From Streptosporangiaceae bacterium (GTDB taxonomy: Bacteria; Actinomycetota; Actinomycetes; Streptosporangiales; Streptosporangiaceae): a stretch of 41,536 nucleotides of DNA. The stretch is taken from positions 1-41,536 of the forward strand of contig JAFAZE010000099.1 of the NCBI GenBank assembly GCA_019239975.1, in the 5' to 3' direction. This document shows, in pieces, positions 1 to 7,628 of this stretch. Both the position numbers and the translations under genes were made by a program. The notes under the pieces are model-generated. The model searched no databases, was not told the origin of the DNA, and saw only the letters and a list, made by a program, of their open reading frames with translations. Each line of letters begins with the position of its first letter. The stretch's first letter is position 1.

Positions 1-2
1 CC

Positions 3-50
3 GCGCCGCCTCCCGCGCCGCCTCCCGCGCCGCCTCCCGCGCCGCCTCCC
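3..50. repeat. 12-bp tandem repeat
   Basis: Four perfect back-to-back copies of GCGCCGCCTCCC are seen, followed by a decaying GCC-rich stretch to about position 70. No gene is visible in positions 1-211. The array is cut by the window edge, so its full length is unknown. Confidence 0.85.
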
Positions 51-85
51 GCGCCGCCGCCGCCGCGGCGCGCCTGCCAGGAACG

Positions 86-135
86 GATTTGGGTGCAATC
101 CGCGCTGCCGTAGCAACATGGATTGCACCCAAATC
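86..135. terminator. Perfect 16-bp inverted repeat, probable terminator or hairpin element
   Basis: GATTTGGGTGCAATCC (86-101) pairs perfectly with GGATTGCACCCAAATC (120-135) around an 18-nt loop. It lies downstream of the minus-strand DinB gene, which ends at 212, so a terminator role is plausible. There is no U-tract. Similar long hairpins occur at 4806-4857 and 8414-8459. Confidence 0.6.
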
Positions 136-136
136 G

Positions 137-188
137 GGCAACGGCAACGGCAACGGCGACGGCGACGGCAACGGCAACGGCGACGGCG
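137..188. repeat. Hexanucleotide repeat CGGCAA/CGGCGA
   Basis: About eight consecutive 6-bp units of the form CGGCAA or CGGCGA lie between the hairpin and the end of the DinB gene. It looks like a simple-sequence tract. No coding role is apparent. Confidence 0.7.
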
Positions 189-211
189 GCGCGGCGCGCT
201 GTTCAGAGCGC

Positions 212-727
212 TCAGCGGCGGTTCCGGAGCAGGATGCCGCGGACGAAAGCCGCCTGGCCGCCGTGCTGAAGGCAGTCGCTGATCACGCTGACCAGCCGCA
301 CGCCGAGCGTGACCGGCGGGTCCCACGCCTCGTCCACGACGCGCTCCAGGTCGGGGTCCGTGACCCGGGACACGTGCTTGATCGTCTGCTCGTGGACGGC
401 GTCGTAGTAGCCGGTGAGCAGCTCCGCGGACGGCACGCGCAGCGCCGCTACGTCCCGGCTGCGGTGTGCGTACCCGGTCTCCATGGACCCGGCCGGCAGC
501 CCGAACCGGGGCGCCCAGTCACCGGAGGCCCAGACCTGCGCCGTTCCGAACGCGTCCGCGATATGGTCGTCCTGAACGCGGGTGAGGTGCCAGATCAGCC
601 AGCCGATCGGGTTGGCGTCCGGGTCGAGCCGGTACGCGAGCTGTTCCTCCGTCATGCCGCCGGCCGCGTCGTGGACGGTCTCCTTGACCCGCCCGAATGC
701 GTCGGTGAGCAGGGCAGCACTGGTCAT
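212..727 (-). CDS. DinB superfamily (DUF664-type) protein
   Basis: A 171-residue protein of the usual length for the DinB/DUF664 four-helix-bundle fold, which includes mycothiol-dependent enzymes and many uncharacterised actinobacterial proteins. Visible family marks are W-H-L-T-R with His47, His55 a few residues on, and a C-terminal Q-H-G-G-Q with His155. These fit the three-histidine metal site of the fold. The N-terminal Met is preceded by GGGAG at a reasonable distance. The gene is divergent from the TfoX-domain gene, with a 67-bp gap. The substrate cannot be told; mycothiol or bacillithiol-type transferase activity is only a family-level possibility. Confidence 0.85.
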   Translation of the reverse strand: MTSAALLTDAFGRVKETVHDAAGGMTEEQLAYRLDPDANPIGWLIWHLTRVQDDHIADAFGTAQVWASGDWAPRFGLPAGSMETGYAHRSRDVAALRVPSAELLTGYYDAVHEQTIKHVSRVTDPDLERVVDEAWDPPVTLGVRLVSVISDCLQHGGQAAFVRGILLRNRR

Positions 728-794
728 GTGCGGAAGCTCCCTTGTGGTCGGTCATGGGTGCGCCACCAGACGATACCGGCCTACCCTGGGCCTC

Positions 795-1334
795 ATGGCA
801 CCGGAAGATCGTTACGCGGACCTGGTGGACGAGCTCGTCGCCGTCGAGGGCGTGACGCCGCCGCAGGGCGGCAGCGGATTCGGCCGCGGCGCGCTCCGCT
901 ACCAGCGGAAGATCTTCGCGATGCTCGTCCGGGGCCAGCTGGTCGTGAAGCTGCCCGAGCAGCGGGTGGACGAGCTCGTCGCCGCCGGGCATGGCGACCG
1001 GTTCGACGCGAACAAAGGCACGCCGATGCGGGAATGGTTCAGCCTCGGCCCGGAGTCTGCGCTGGCGTGGTCCCCGCTCGCCCGCGAGGCGCTGGACTTC
1101 GCGACGGCCTCCGCCCCCGCGCGCCGGCGCTTACCCGGTCGTCCGCGGGCGCGGCAGCGGCTGAGCTGGAGGCCGAGCTTCCCGCCGCCCTCACTGACGT
1201 TCTTTTGGCAGCCGAACGGGCGGTGGCATCTCGCCCGATGCGGCAGCGTATCGCCGACGCGGCGGCCGCCCTCGCCGCGTCGATGCCTCCCGGCGGCACC
1301 GCCAGCTCCAGGCGCGAGGCGCTGCGCGCGATAA
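795..1334 (+). CDS. TfoX N-terminal domain protein, probably frameshifted
   Basis: Residues 1 to about 105 from the ATG at 795 match the small TfoX/Sxy N-terminal domain: a G-F-G-R-G-A-L-R-Y stretch, then K-I-F-A-M-L-V-R and an M-R-E-W-F segment. After about position 1110 this frame becomes Arg/Pro-rich and no longer protein-like. A frame shifted by -1 instead carries a plausible alanine-rich helical tail ending at 1345. The simplest reading is the loss of one base near the C5 run at 1114-1118. The intact product would be about 183 residues ending at 1345. Actinobacterial TfoX-domain proteins are often small proteins of unknown role rather than competence regulators. Confidence 0.65.
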   Translation: MAPEDRYADLVDELVAVEGVTPPQGGSGFGRGALRYQRKIFAMLVRGQLVVKLPEQRVDELVAAGHGDRFDANKGTPMREWFSLGPESALAWSPLAREALDFATASAPARRRLPGRPRARQRLSWRPSFPPPSLTFFWQPNGRWHLARCGSVSPTRRPPSPRRCLPAAPPAPGARRCAR

Positions 1335-1408
1335 GCGCCTCATGACGCGCCCTCGGCTGTCTCGCCTTCGCCGCCCCAGGATGCCAGCATGAGCATGACA
1401 CCCGAGGC

Positions 1409-2086
1409 TCACCAGGGCGGGACCGCGCTGACGTCGGTGACGGTCTCGGGGAGGCGGCGCATCGCGGTGATCCGGCGCTCGGCCAGCTTGGCGGGATGGC
1501 CGGTGAGGTCGCGGTCCACCCACACCGACCGCAGGCCCATCCTGGCGGCGGGCAGCATGTCGTGAACCCAGCTGTTGGCCACGTGAATCCAGTTCGCCGG
1601 GTTGGCGCCGGTCTGTTCGGCGAACCTGCGGAAGTGCGCGAGCTCGGGCTTGTAGCTGCGCACCTGCTCGGCCGTCACCACCACGTCGAACGGCACGGGC
1701 AGCCGCGGCCGGGTGCTCGCGAACAGGTCGTCGTCGCAGTTGGTCAGGATGGCCAGCCGCCAGCCCGCCGCCGACAGGGCCGACAGCGCGGGGCCCGCGT
1801 CGGCGAACACCGGCATCTGCGGCCATGCCCGCACGAACACGTCGGCGTCGCCCCTGCCGAGCCTGATGCCCTCCCGCCGGGCGGCCTGGCGCAGGCCCGC
1901 GGCGAGGATCTCCCGGTACGGGATCCAGTCGGGCCCGGCCTCCAGCGCGAGCTCCGCGCGGTGGTACGCGGCGAGCAGCCGGGCGCGCTCGGCGCCCGCC
2001 ACCGGCTCGAGCGCCGCGAGCATGCACGTGTTCCAGTTGGCGATCGTTCCGTAGCAATCAAAGGTCAGCCACCTGTCGTCGGCCAC
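1409..2086 (-). CDS. HAD-superfamily haloacid dehalogenase type II
   Basis: A 225-residue HAD hydrolase. Motif I is F-D-C-Y-G-T with the nucleophile Asp10. Motif II is I-L-T-N, motif III is the Lys of S-Y-K-P-E, and motif IV lies in V-A-N-S-W-V-H-D. Length and motifs match the class IA (S)-2-haloacid dehalogenase group, which hydrolyses 2-haloacids through an aspartyl-ester intermediate. Many members instead act on unknown phosphates or other acids. The start is GTG at 2086, supported by GGGAGGTG just upstream. It is transcribed away from hmgA, and nothing nearby shows its substrate. Confidence 0.88.
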   Translation of the reverse strand: MADDRWLTFDCYGTIANWNTCMLAALEPVAGAERARLLAAYHRAELALEAGPDWIPYREILAAGLRQAARREGIRLGRGDADVFVRAWPQMPVFADAGPALSALSAAGWRLAILTNCDDDLFASTRPRLPVPFDVVVTAEQVRSYKPELAHFRRFAEQTGANPANWIHVANSWVHDMLPAARMGLRSVWVDRDLTGHPAKLAERRITAMRRLPETVTDVSAVPPW

Positions 2087-2149
2087 CCTTGCACCTCCCG
2101 GGGTCCACCTCCCCCCAAGCGAATCGATTGCCTATACGTTAGCGGTGGA

Positions 2150-2162
2150 TCACGCGGCGTGA
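2150..2162. promoter_or_regulatory. Small palindrome in the HAD-hmgA intergenic region
   Basis: TCACG-CGG-CGTGA is a perfect 5-bp dyad in the 193-bp divergent gap between the dehalogenase and hmgA. It could be an operator for either gene. No regulator gene is adjacent, so this is only a candidate. Confidence 0.3.
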
Positions 2163-2200
2163 CGTTCGTTTAAGAAGCCTGCCGTAACCGTAATGCGGTA

Positions 2201-2247
2201 ACGGAGGGATGATCTGCTAGGAACGGGACGGAGGGATGATCTGCTAG
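2201..2247. repeat. Direct repeat pair upstream of hmgA
   Basis: ACGGAGGGATGATCTGCTAG occurs at 2201-2220 and again at 2228-2247, with a 27-bp period. It lies 33-79 bp upstream of the hmgA start codon, in the leader or promoter zone. Tandem repeats in this position can be paired operator sites or a recent small duplication. Sequence alone does not decide. Confidence 0.75.
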
Positions 2248-2279
2248 AGACGGCGAAGCGGTCCTTCAGGAGGCAAGCC

Positions 2280-3647
2280 ATGGTTGACGTCGCCGACGAC
2301 GCCGCCCGGCACGAGGCCGGCCGGCACGAAATCGGCCGGCACGAGGCCGGCCGGGACGGGCTCTACGGTTACCAGCGGGGGTTCGGGAACGAGTTCGCCA
2401 GCGAGGCGGTCGCGGGCGCGCTGCCCGAGGGCCGCAACTCTCCCCAGCGCGTGCCGCTCGGCCTTTACGCGGAGCAGATCAGCGGCGCCGCGTTCACCCA
2501 GCCGCGAGCGGTCAACCGGCGGACCTGGGTGTACCGGATCCTCCCGTCGGCAGCGCACCCGCCGTTCAGAAGAATCGACAACGGCGAGCTGCACGGCACG
2601 CCGTTCAGCGAGATCGAGCCGGACCCCAACCGGCTGCGCTGGGACCCGCTGCCCCTGCCGGCAGCGGACCAGCCGCGGGACTTCATCGACGGCCTGTACA
2701 CCGTCGCGGGCAACGGCGACCTGCGGACCCGCAACGGGATGGCCGCGCACATCTACGCGGCGAACGCCGACATGACCGGCCGGTACTTCGCCGACGCCGA
2801 CGGCGAGCTATTGTTCGTTCCGGAGCTGGGCGCGATCGTGCTGCATACCGAGCTCGGCCCGCTCGAGGTGCGGCCCGGGGAGATCGCCATCGTGCCGCGC
2901 GGCATCAGGTTCCGGGTCGAGCTCCCCGAGGGCCTGGCCCGCGGGTACCTGTGCGAGAACTTCGGCGCGGCGTTCACGCTGCCCGAACGCGGGCCCATCG
3001 GCGCCAACGGGCTCGCGAACGAGCGCGACTTTCTCGCGCCCTCGGCCGCGTTCGAGGAGCGGCCGGGCACCGTGCAGGTCGTGAACAAGTTCGGCGGCAA
3101 CCTATGGGCAGCCGACTACGACCACTCGCCGCTGGACGTGGTGGCCTGGCACGGGAGCTACACGCCGGTGAAATACGACACCGCCAAGTTCATGGTGATC
3201 GGCACGATCAGCTTCGATCACCCGGACCCGTCGATCTTCACCGTGCTCACCTCGCCGAGCGAGCTTCCCGGCCTGGCCAACGCGGACTTCGTTATCTTCC
3301 CGCCGCGCTGGCTGGTCGGCGAGGACACGTTCCGGCCGCCGTGGTACCACCGCAACATCATGTCCGAGTTCATGGGCCTGGTGCGCGGCGTCTACGACGC
3401 GAAGGCCCAGGGGTTCGCGCCCGGCGGCGTGAGCCTGCACAACACGTTCGCCGCGCACGGCCCCGACGCCGAGACCTTCCGCCGGGCCAGCGAGGCCGCA
3501 CTCGCGCCGCAGAAGCTCGACGACACGCTGGCGTTCATGTTCGAGAGCCGCTGGATGATGGTCCCCACCCGGCAGGCGATGGAGGCGCCGCACCGGCAGC
3601 ACGACTACGACGCGGTCTGGTCCGGCCTGTCCCGGCACTTCCGCTGA
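2280..3647 (+). CDS. hmgA: Homogentisate 1,2-dioxygenase
   Basis: Cytosolic Fe(II) enzyme that opens homogentisate to 4-maleylacetoacetate in tyrosine/phenylalanine catabolism. The 455-residue sequence is close to family length. Conserved features are the YQRGFGNEF start motif, W-H-G-S-Y with the likely acid/base His291, [12 protein letters not shown] with iron ligands His357 and Glu363, and A-H-G-P-D with the third ligand His393. AGGAGG precedes the ATG. Residues about 9-24 form an unusual HEAGR-type repeat made by three 15-bp DNA repeats. A flavoenzyme gene follows 18 bp later, probably in the same transcript. No maleylacetoacetate isomerase or fumarylacetoacetase gene is in the window. Confidence 0.96.
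   Translation: MVDVADDAARHEAGRHEIGRHEAGRDGLYGYQRGFGNEFASEAVAGALPEGRNSPQRVPLGLYAEQISGAAFTQPRAVNRRTWVYRILPSAAHPPFRRIDNGELHGTPFSEIEPDPNRLRWDPLPLPAADQPRDFIDGLYTVAGNGDLRTRNGMAAHIYAANADMTGRYFADADGELLFVPELGAIVLHTELGPLEVRPGEIAIVPRGIRFRVELPEGLARGYLCENFGAAFTLPERGPIGANGLANERDFLAPSAAFEERPGTVQVVNKFGGNLWAADYDHSPLDVVAWHGSYTPVKYDTAKFMVIGTISFDHPDPSIFTVLTSPSELPGLANADFVIFPPRWLVGEDTFRPPWYHRNIMSEFMGLVRGVYDAKAQGFAPGGVSLHNTFAAHGPDAETFRRASEAALAPQKLDDTLAFMFESRWMMVPTRQAMEAPHRQHDYDAVWSGLSRHFR
2307..2351. repeat. 15-bp tandem repeat inside hmgA N-terminus
   Basis: Three copies of CGGCACGAGGCCGGC (the middle one with two to three changes) are read in frame as repeated R-H-E-(A/I)-G. They lie before the conserved hmgA core, so they probably lengthen a disordered N-terminal tail without affecting catalysis. 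Confidence 0.85.
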
Positions 3648-3665
3648 AGGTCCCGGACGGCGGGG

Positions 3666-4805
3666 ATGAGCACTGAACGGCCGGATGCCGTCATCGTCGG
3701 TGCCGGGCTGGCGGGCTGCGCGGTCGCCTGGGCGCTGGCCGGCCGTGGCCGCTCGGTCGTCGTGATCGAGGCGTTCGAGCCCGGGCACCGGCGCGGCAGC
3801 TCGCACGGCAGCGCGCGGATCTTCCGGCGGGCGTACCCGGATCCGCTCTACGTGCGGCTGACCGGCCGCGCCGGGCGGCTGTGGCGGCGGCTCGAGGACG
3901 AGGCGGGCGAGGAACTGCTGCACGTCACCGGCGGCCTCGACTTCGGCAAGGGCCCCGGGCCGGAGGACATGCACGGTCTCCTGGCCGCGAACGGCGTCTC
4001 CGCCGAGCTGCTCCCGCCCGCGGCCGCCGCCGAGCGCTGGCCCGGCTTCGCGTTCGGCCCGGCCGAGGGCCCGGTCCTGTACACCGGCGAGGCCGGGGTC
4101 ATCGACGCCGATCGCGCGATGGCCGCGATGCGCCGCGTCGCGACCAGGAACGGCGCGGTGTTCCGCTACGAGACCCCAGCGCTCGGCGTGGCGGCCGGGG
4201 GAGTGGGCGCCGTGGTGCGCACCCCGGATCGGTCGTTCGCCGCCCCCGTCGTGGTGGTCGCGGCGGGCGCGTGGCTGGAGCCGCTGCTCGGCGGCCACAT
4301 CCCGCTGCCGCCGCTCACCGTGACCCAGCAGGAGGCCTTTCACTTCGCGCCCGCCGGGATTCCCGCCGGCGGTCCCGCGCCGCCCGCCGCGCCGTGGCCC
4401 ACCTTCATCTACCACGACGACGTCGCCGTCTACGGCCTGCCCGCCGGGCGGGACGGCGAGGCGCCCGGCGCGGTCAAGGTGGGGGAACACGGCAACGGCA
4501 CGGTCACCACCGGCGACGGCCGGGACGGAGTGATCTCCCGGGCCGCCCGGGAACGGGCGACCCGCTTCGCGCGGCGCCGCCTCCCCGGCCTGGACCCACG
4601 TCCGGTCGGCGAGCTGACCTGCCTGTACACGTCGACCGCGAACGAGGATTTCATCCTTGACCGGCGGGGCCCGTTCATCGTGTGCTCCGCCTGTTCCGGC
4701 CACGGCGCCAAGTTCGCCCCGCTCACCGGCGAGCTCGTCGCCGCCCTAGCCTGCGGCGGTCCTCCGCCCGACCCCCGCTTCACGCTCGCCGCGCACCTCG
4801 CCTGA
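3666..4805 (+). CDS. FAD-dependent oxidoreductase, sarcosine oxidase/N-methyltryptophan oxidase-like
   Basis: A 379-residue DAO-family flavoprotein. The N-terminal Rossmann motif is V-I-V-G-A-G-L-A-G (Gly12, 14 and 17), ending in an acidic V-V-V-I-E strand. The S-S-H-G-S-A-R motif of monomeric sarcosine oxidases follows. Near the C-terminus, E-L-T-C-L-Y-T places Cys319 where the family binds FAD covalently. The expected reaction is oxidative removal of an N-methyl group or oxidation of an N-substituted amino acid, giving H2O2. It starts 18 bp after hmgA and is likely co-transcribed, a pairing that does not match a standard tyrosine-degradation operon. The exact substrate is unknown. Confidence 0.88.
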   Translation: MSTERPDAVIVGAGLAGCAVAWALAGRGRSVVVIEAFEPGHRRGSSHGSARIFRRAYPDPLYVRLTGRAGRLWRRLEDEAGEELLHVTGGLDFGKGPGPEDMHGLLAANGVSAELLPPAAAAERWPGFAFGPAEGPVLYTGEAGVIDADRAMAAMRRVATRNGAVFRYETPALGVAAGGVGAVVRTPDRSFAAPVVVVAAGAWLEPLLGGHIPLPPLTVTQQEAFHFAPAGIPAGGPAPPAAPWPTFIYHDDVAVYGLPAGRDGEAPGAVKVGEHGNGTVTTGDGRDGVISRAARERATRFARRRLPGLDPRPVGELTCLYTSTANEDFILDRRGPFIVCSACSGHGAKFAPLTGELVAALACGGPPPDPRFTLAAHLA

Positions 4806-4857
4806 GGATCTGCCCGCGTTTCCGGTCGCTGTGGCAGCGGAAACCGCAGGCAAATCC
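4806..4857. terminator. Long hairpin between convergent genes
   Basis: GGATCTGCCCGCGTTTCCG (4806-4824) pairs with CGGAAACCGCAGGCAAATCC (4838-4857) with two G-U-type changes and one bulge. The loop region contains TCGCTGTGGCAGCG, almost identical to the core of the hairpin at 8414-8459. It lies immediately after the flavoenzyme stop and 67 bp from the stop of the convergent asparaginase gene. It is a likely bidirectional terminator, though without a U-tract. Confidence 0.7.
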
Positions 4858-4923
4858 GCGGTGTCGGGCACTGGCGCCGGACGGTTGCGGCATGGACGGT
4901 GACATGTCCGCCGCCGGGCTGGC

Positions 4924-5880
4924 TCACCCCGCGGCGCGGACGACGCCGACCGCCTCGCCGCCGCCGCAGACCGGCGCGGTCGCCAGCTCTTCCGGCACCA
5001 TCACGCCGAGCCGCCGCAGCACGGCCGCGGTGACCGGGGTGCGCGCCCGCGCGTTCCCGTCGTCGATCTTTATCGCGGCGGCCTGGCCGCCTTTCAGGGC
5101 GAACGCGTTGACGCCCTCCGCGCCGGCCTTCACCAGCAGTCCGGGCACCGCGTCCATCAGCTTTCGCTCGTCGCGGTCCGTGCCGCTCGTCCACTCCGGG
5201 TGGGCACGCATGGCGTCGGCGACCCTGCGCCCGGGCGTGCCCGGCTCCGCGAGGACAAGCTGGCGGAACGCGCGCGCGAGCCCGGCCAGGGTCAGCGCGA
5301 ACAGCGGCGCGCCGCACCCGTCCACGCCGGTGGCGGCCGCCTTCTCGCCGGCCAGCTCCTCGATGGTGCGCCCGATCGCCTGCTGCAACGGATGATCTCG
5401 TTGCGTGTAGGTACCCGTGGGCCAGCCGTTCGCCACGCAGGTGGCGAGCATCGCCGCGTGCTTGCCCGAGCAGTTCATCCTGACCCGGGTCTCGCCGTCG
5501 CCTTCCTTGATCAGCCGGTGTGCCGTGGCCTCGTCGAGCGGCCACGCGGGCGGGCAGCGCAGGCTGGCTTCGGTCAGCCCGGCCGCGGCGAGGATGGCGC
5601 GCACGCCGCCGGCGTGGAAGTCCTCGCCGGAATGGCTCGCGGCGGCCAGCGCGAGCAGCTCGCCGTCCAGGTCGAGACCATTGCGCAGCATCGCCGCCGC
5701 CTGCAGCGGCTTGTTCGCCGACCGCGGGAAGAACGGCACGGTTGCGTCGCCATGCGTGAAGACCGCGGTCCCGTCGGCGTTGAGGGCGGCGACGGCGCCC
5801 CGGTGCCTGGACTCCACGAACCCCGACCGGACAACCTCCGCCAGAACCGGGTTCACGCTGCCATCGTCGTTCGTGATCAC
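4924..5880 (-). CDS. L-asparaginase (AnsA/asparaginase II-like family)
   Basis: A 318-residue cytosolic enzyme of the Pfam asparaginase_II family, distinct from the E. coli AnsB fold. It is expected to hydrolyse L-asparagine to aspartate and ammonia. Family signatures include [12 protein letters not shown] near the N-terminus, [20 protein letters not shown], and G-V-D-G-C-G-A-P. The start is taken as GTG at 5880, where homology begins. An in-frame TTG lies two codons upstream. The open frame continues to about 6915 without a stop but is low-complexity and non-homologous there, so it is not part of the gene. It is convergent with the flavoenzyme and divergent from dtd. Confidence 0.92.
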   Translation of the reverse strand: MITNDDGSVNPVLAEVVRSGFVESRHRGAVAALNADGTAVFTHGDATVPFFPRSANKPLQAAAMLRNGLDLDGELLALAAASHSGEDFHAGGVRAILAAAGLTEASLRCPPAWPLDEATAHRLIKEGDGETRVRMNCSGKHAAMLATCVANGWPTGTYTQRDHPLQQAIGRTIEELAGEKAAATGVDGCGAPLFALTLAGLARAFRQLVLAEPGTPGRRVADAMRAHPEWTSGTDRDERKLMDAVPGLLVKAGAEGVNAFALKGGQAAAIKIDDGNARARTPVTAAVLRRLGVMVPEELATAPVCGGGEAVGVVRAAG

Positions 5881-5914
5881 CCGCAAAGTATCGCCGCCCA
5901 CAGCCCCCGCCGGC

Positions 5915-6022
5915 GCGCCCACCCCCTCTCGCCCTCCCGCCTCCCGTCTCCGCCTCCCCTCTCCGCCTCCCGCCTTCTCCTTGCTCCCGCCTTCCTCTCC
6001 ACTCCCTCTCGCTCTCTTCTCC
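5915..6022. repeat. Pyrimidine-rich tract upstream of the asparaginase gene
   Basis: About 100 bases are nearly all C and T on the plus strand, so they are purine-rich in the direction of asparaginase transcription. There are repeated CTCCGCCTCCC-like blocks. Such strand-biased tracts can form triplex DNA or act as spacers. No gene is seen in 5881-6147. Confidence 0.6.
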
Positions 6023-6025
6023 AGT

Positions 6026-6080
6026 GGGGCCGTTGGCGCATTTGGCCCCACTGGGCGGGGCCAGTTACGCCAACGGCCCC
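6026..6080. promoter_or_regulatory. Nested double inverted repeat in the asparaginase-dtd divergent region
   Basis: Outer arms GGGGCCGTTGGCG (6026-6038) and CGCCAACGGCCCC (6068-6080) are perfect. Nested inside, TGGCCCC (6043-6049) pairs with GGGGCCA (6057-6063). The two stems are separated by CATT/GTTA internal-loop bases. It lies 68 bp before dtd and 146 bp before the asparaginase start, so it could act as an operator or extruded cruciform. It could equally be an interspersed palindromic element. Confidence 0.65.
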
Positions 6081-6147
6081 GCGGCGGGCGGCGGCGAACG
6101 CCGCTCGCGGCGGCCTGCCGCGGTGGGTTCGGGTAACGTGCGGTGTC

Positions 6148-6573
6148 ATGCGGGCAGTGGTACAGCGGGTGAGCCGGGCGAGCGTGACCGTGGACGGGCG
6201 CGTCACGGGCGCGATCGATGAGCCTGGGCTGCTGGTCCTGGTCGGCGTCACGCACGACGACACGCCGGAGAAGGCCGTGAAGCTGGCGGCGAAACTGTGG
6301 GGCCTGCGCATCCTGGAGGGCGAGAAATCCTGCTCCGACGTCGGTGCCCCGCTGCTCGTGATCAGCCAGTTCACGCTCTACGCCGACACCAGCAGGGGCC
6401 GCCGGCCCACCTGGCAGGGCGCGGCGCCTGGACCGGTCGCCGAGCCGCTCGTCGAGGCCGTGGTGGCCGCGCTGCACGATCTGGGCGCCCGGGTGGAGAC
6501 CGGCGTGTTCGGCGCCCAGATGAAGGTCGCCCTGGTCAACGACGGCCCCGTCACGATCATCCTCGACCTCTGA
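6148..6573 (+). CDS. dtd: D-aminoacyl-tRNA deacylase
   Basis: This enzyme removes D-amino acids (and glycine mischarged on tRNA-Ala) from tRNA, protecting translation. The 141-residue length is typical. The diagnostic S-Q-F-T-L-Y-A-D loop starts at Ser73 and is followed by T-S-R-G-R-R-P. The C-terminal N-D-G-P-V-T motif, whose Gly-cisPro builds the chiral-proofreading site, starts at Asn131. The ATG at 6148 begins the conserved [13 protein letters not shown] opening. The longer upstream open frame is non-homologous. A possible small gene starts seven bases after the stop. Confidence 0.96.
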   Translation: MRAVVQRVSRASVTVDGRVTGAIDEPGLLVLVGVTHDDTPEKAVKLAAKLWGLRILEGEKSCSDVGAPLLVISQFTLYADTSRGRRPTWQGAAPGPVAEPLVEAVVAALHDLGARVETGVFGAQMKVALVNDGPVTIILDL

Positions 6574-6580
6574 GGCCGGC

Positions 6581-6811
6581 GTGAGCGCCATACGCGGCGC
6601 TGACGTGCGTGCCGCTGACGTGCGTGCCGCGGTCGCGGCGGTGCTGGCGAGGCTGTTCCCGTGGCGGCGGCCAGACCCCGGTCCCTGGGAGGCGCTGCTG
6701 CACGCCAACGGCCGGATCGACCTCCCCGGCCTGCCCAGGCTGAAGCGCTGGCGCTGGCACTGCGCCCCGCTGGCGGAATGGAACGGCCCGCAGCCCCTCA
6801 TCTCGCCGTAA
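6581..6811 (+). CDS. Small hypothetical protein downstream of dtd
   Basis: An open frame of 76 codons begins with GTG eight bases after the dtd stop. A 15-bp tandem duplication near the 5' end encodes two A-D-V-R-A units. The second half (P-W-E-A-L-L-H-A-N-G-R-I-D-L-P and a W-R-W-H-C segment) looks like real protein. I do not recognise a family. The spacing suggests co-transcription with dtd, and a strong hairpin follows at 6893-6937. A chance open frame in G+C-rich DNA remains possible. Confidence 0.4.
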   Translation: MSAIRGADVRAADVRAAVAAVLARLFPWRRPDPGPWEALLHANGRIDLPGLPRLKRWRWHCAPLAEWNGPQPLISP

Positions 6812-6892
6812 CCCGGCCGTTCCCCGTCACAGGCGTCCCAACTTTCACCACGACAACCCCCTAAGTTTCCACTACAACGTTCGGGATGGCGG

Positions 6893-6937
6893 GTGGTGGA
6901 AGCGCGGTGCCGCATACGGCACCTTCCTTTCCACCAC
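6893..6937. terminator. Two-step hairpin, probable terminator
   Basis: Outer arms GTGGTGGAA (6893-6901) and TTCCACCAC (6929-6937) enclose a perfect inner stem, GGTGCCG (6906-6912) with CGGCACC (6917-6923), capped by the tetraloop CATA. It lies in the 224-bp gap between the dtd-side gene and the convergent membrane protein gene, where a terminator for either strand is expected. Nothing else is seen in the gap. Confidence 0.65.
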
Positions 6938-7035
6938 GCTCTTCACGGCTCGCTGATCGCGGAAACAAGAGGCCTAATAGGGGCTGAGGCGCACCTGGAG
7001 GCATGCGAAGGCCGGATTCCAGTCCGGCCACGGTG

Positions 7036-7437
7036 TCACGAGCGCCTCGCCGTAGGGACGGGCGCCCGCCCGCCAGAACCACCAGCACCACGAGCACCAC
7101 CAGCACCACGGGCACCGGCACCGGCAGCGCCGGGCCCGAGGCCCGCGAGCACGCATTGCGGGCGGGCGCGCAGCGAGATCTGGTCGCTGGCCGCGAAAGC
7201 CGCATGGCAGAACGACTTCGCCGGCGCGCCGCAGTAATGCAGGGTCGCCCCGCCGGTGGAGTTCGGCACGGTCAGGTTCACGCAGCCGTTCGCCGAACCC
7301 GCGTAACCATCGGGCGCGAACGCACCCCACGCCCCGAGCCCGCCGAGCGCGCACAGCACAAGGACGGTGACCACCAGCATCACGCGCTTCTGGCGGCGGC
7401 TGAGCTGGCCCGCCCGGGGGTTCGTCTTGCTGTACAT
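7036..7437 (-). CDS. Small membrane-anchored or secreted protein, unknown function
   Basis: A 133-residue product. The basic N-terminus (Q-L-S-R-R-Q-K-R) leads into one hydrophobic segment at about residues 19-40, giving a signal anchor or signal peptide. The outer part has four cysteines, in N-G-C-V, H-Y-C-G, S-F-C-H and P-Q-C-V, which could form two disulfides. The last 35 residues are Gly/Ala/Arg-rich and are encoded by a CACCACCAG-like simple repeat, so the true C-terminus may differ. No enzymatic motif is seen. It is divergent from the VOC gene. Confidence 0.65.
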   Translation of the reverse strand: MYSKTNPRAGQLSRRQKRVMLVVTVLVLCALGGLGAWGAFAPDGYAGSANGCVNLTVPNSTGGATLHYCGAPAKSFCHAAFAASDQISLRARPQCVLAGLGPGAAGAGARGAGGARGAGGSGGRAPVPTARRS

Positions 7438-7628
7438 GGTCGCCCCATTGTAGGAGTTTCCCCCGGCTCAGCCGGCTCGCCGAGATTCGTCTGTGCCGCC
7501 TCGGGCACTCCGGAGCAGTCCGTGTTAGCGTGTCCTTGGAAGGCGTCGCGCATAAGTACGCAGAGAACCGTGGCGTTCGTCGTAAAAGTGAACAAAGGTA
7601 CTAATCAGACCAAAAACAGGAGGTGGGG

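Noticed and set aside
1..190. CRISPR array at the window start
   Set aside because: The 12-bp and 6-bp units are direct tandem repeats without unique spacers. No cas gene is present in the window.
3102..4703. 533-codon minus-strand open frame
   Set aside because: Antisense to hmgA and the flavoenzyme, both of which have clear catalytic motifs.
5881..6915. Open frame extending the asparaginase gene upstream by 345 codons
   Set aside because: The extension is low-complexity, runs antisense through dtd, and has no asparaginase homology. It is open only because of high G+C.
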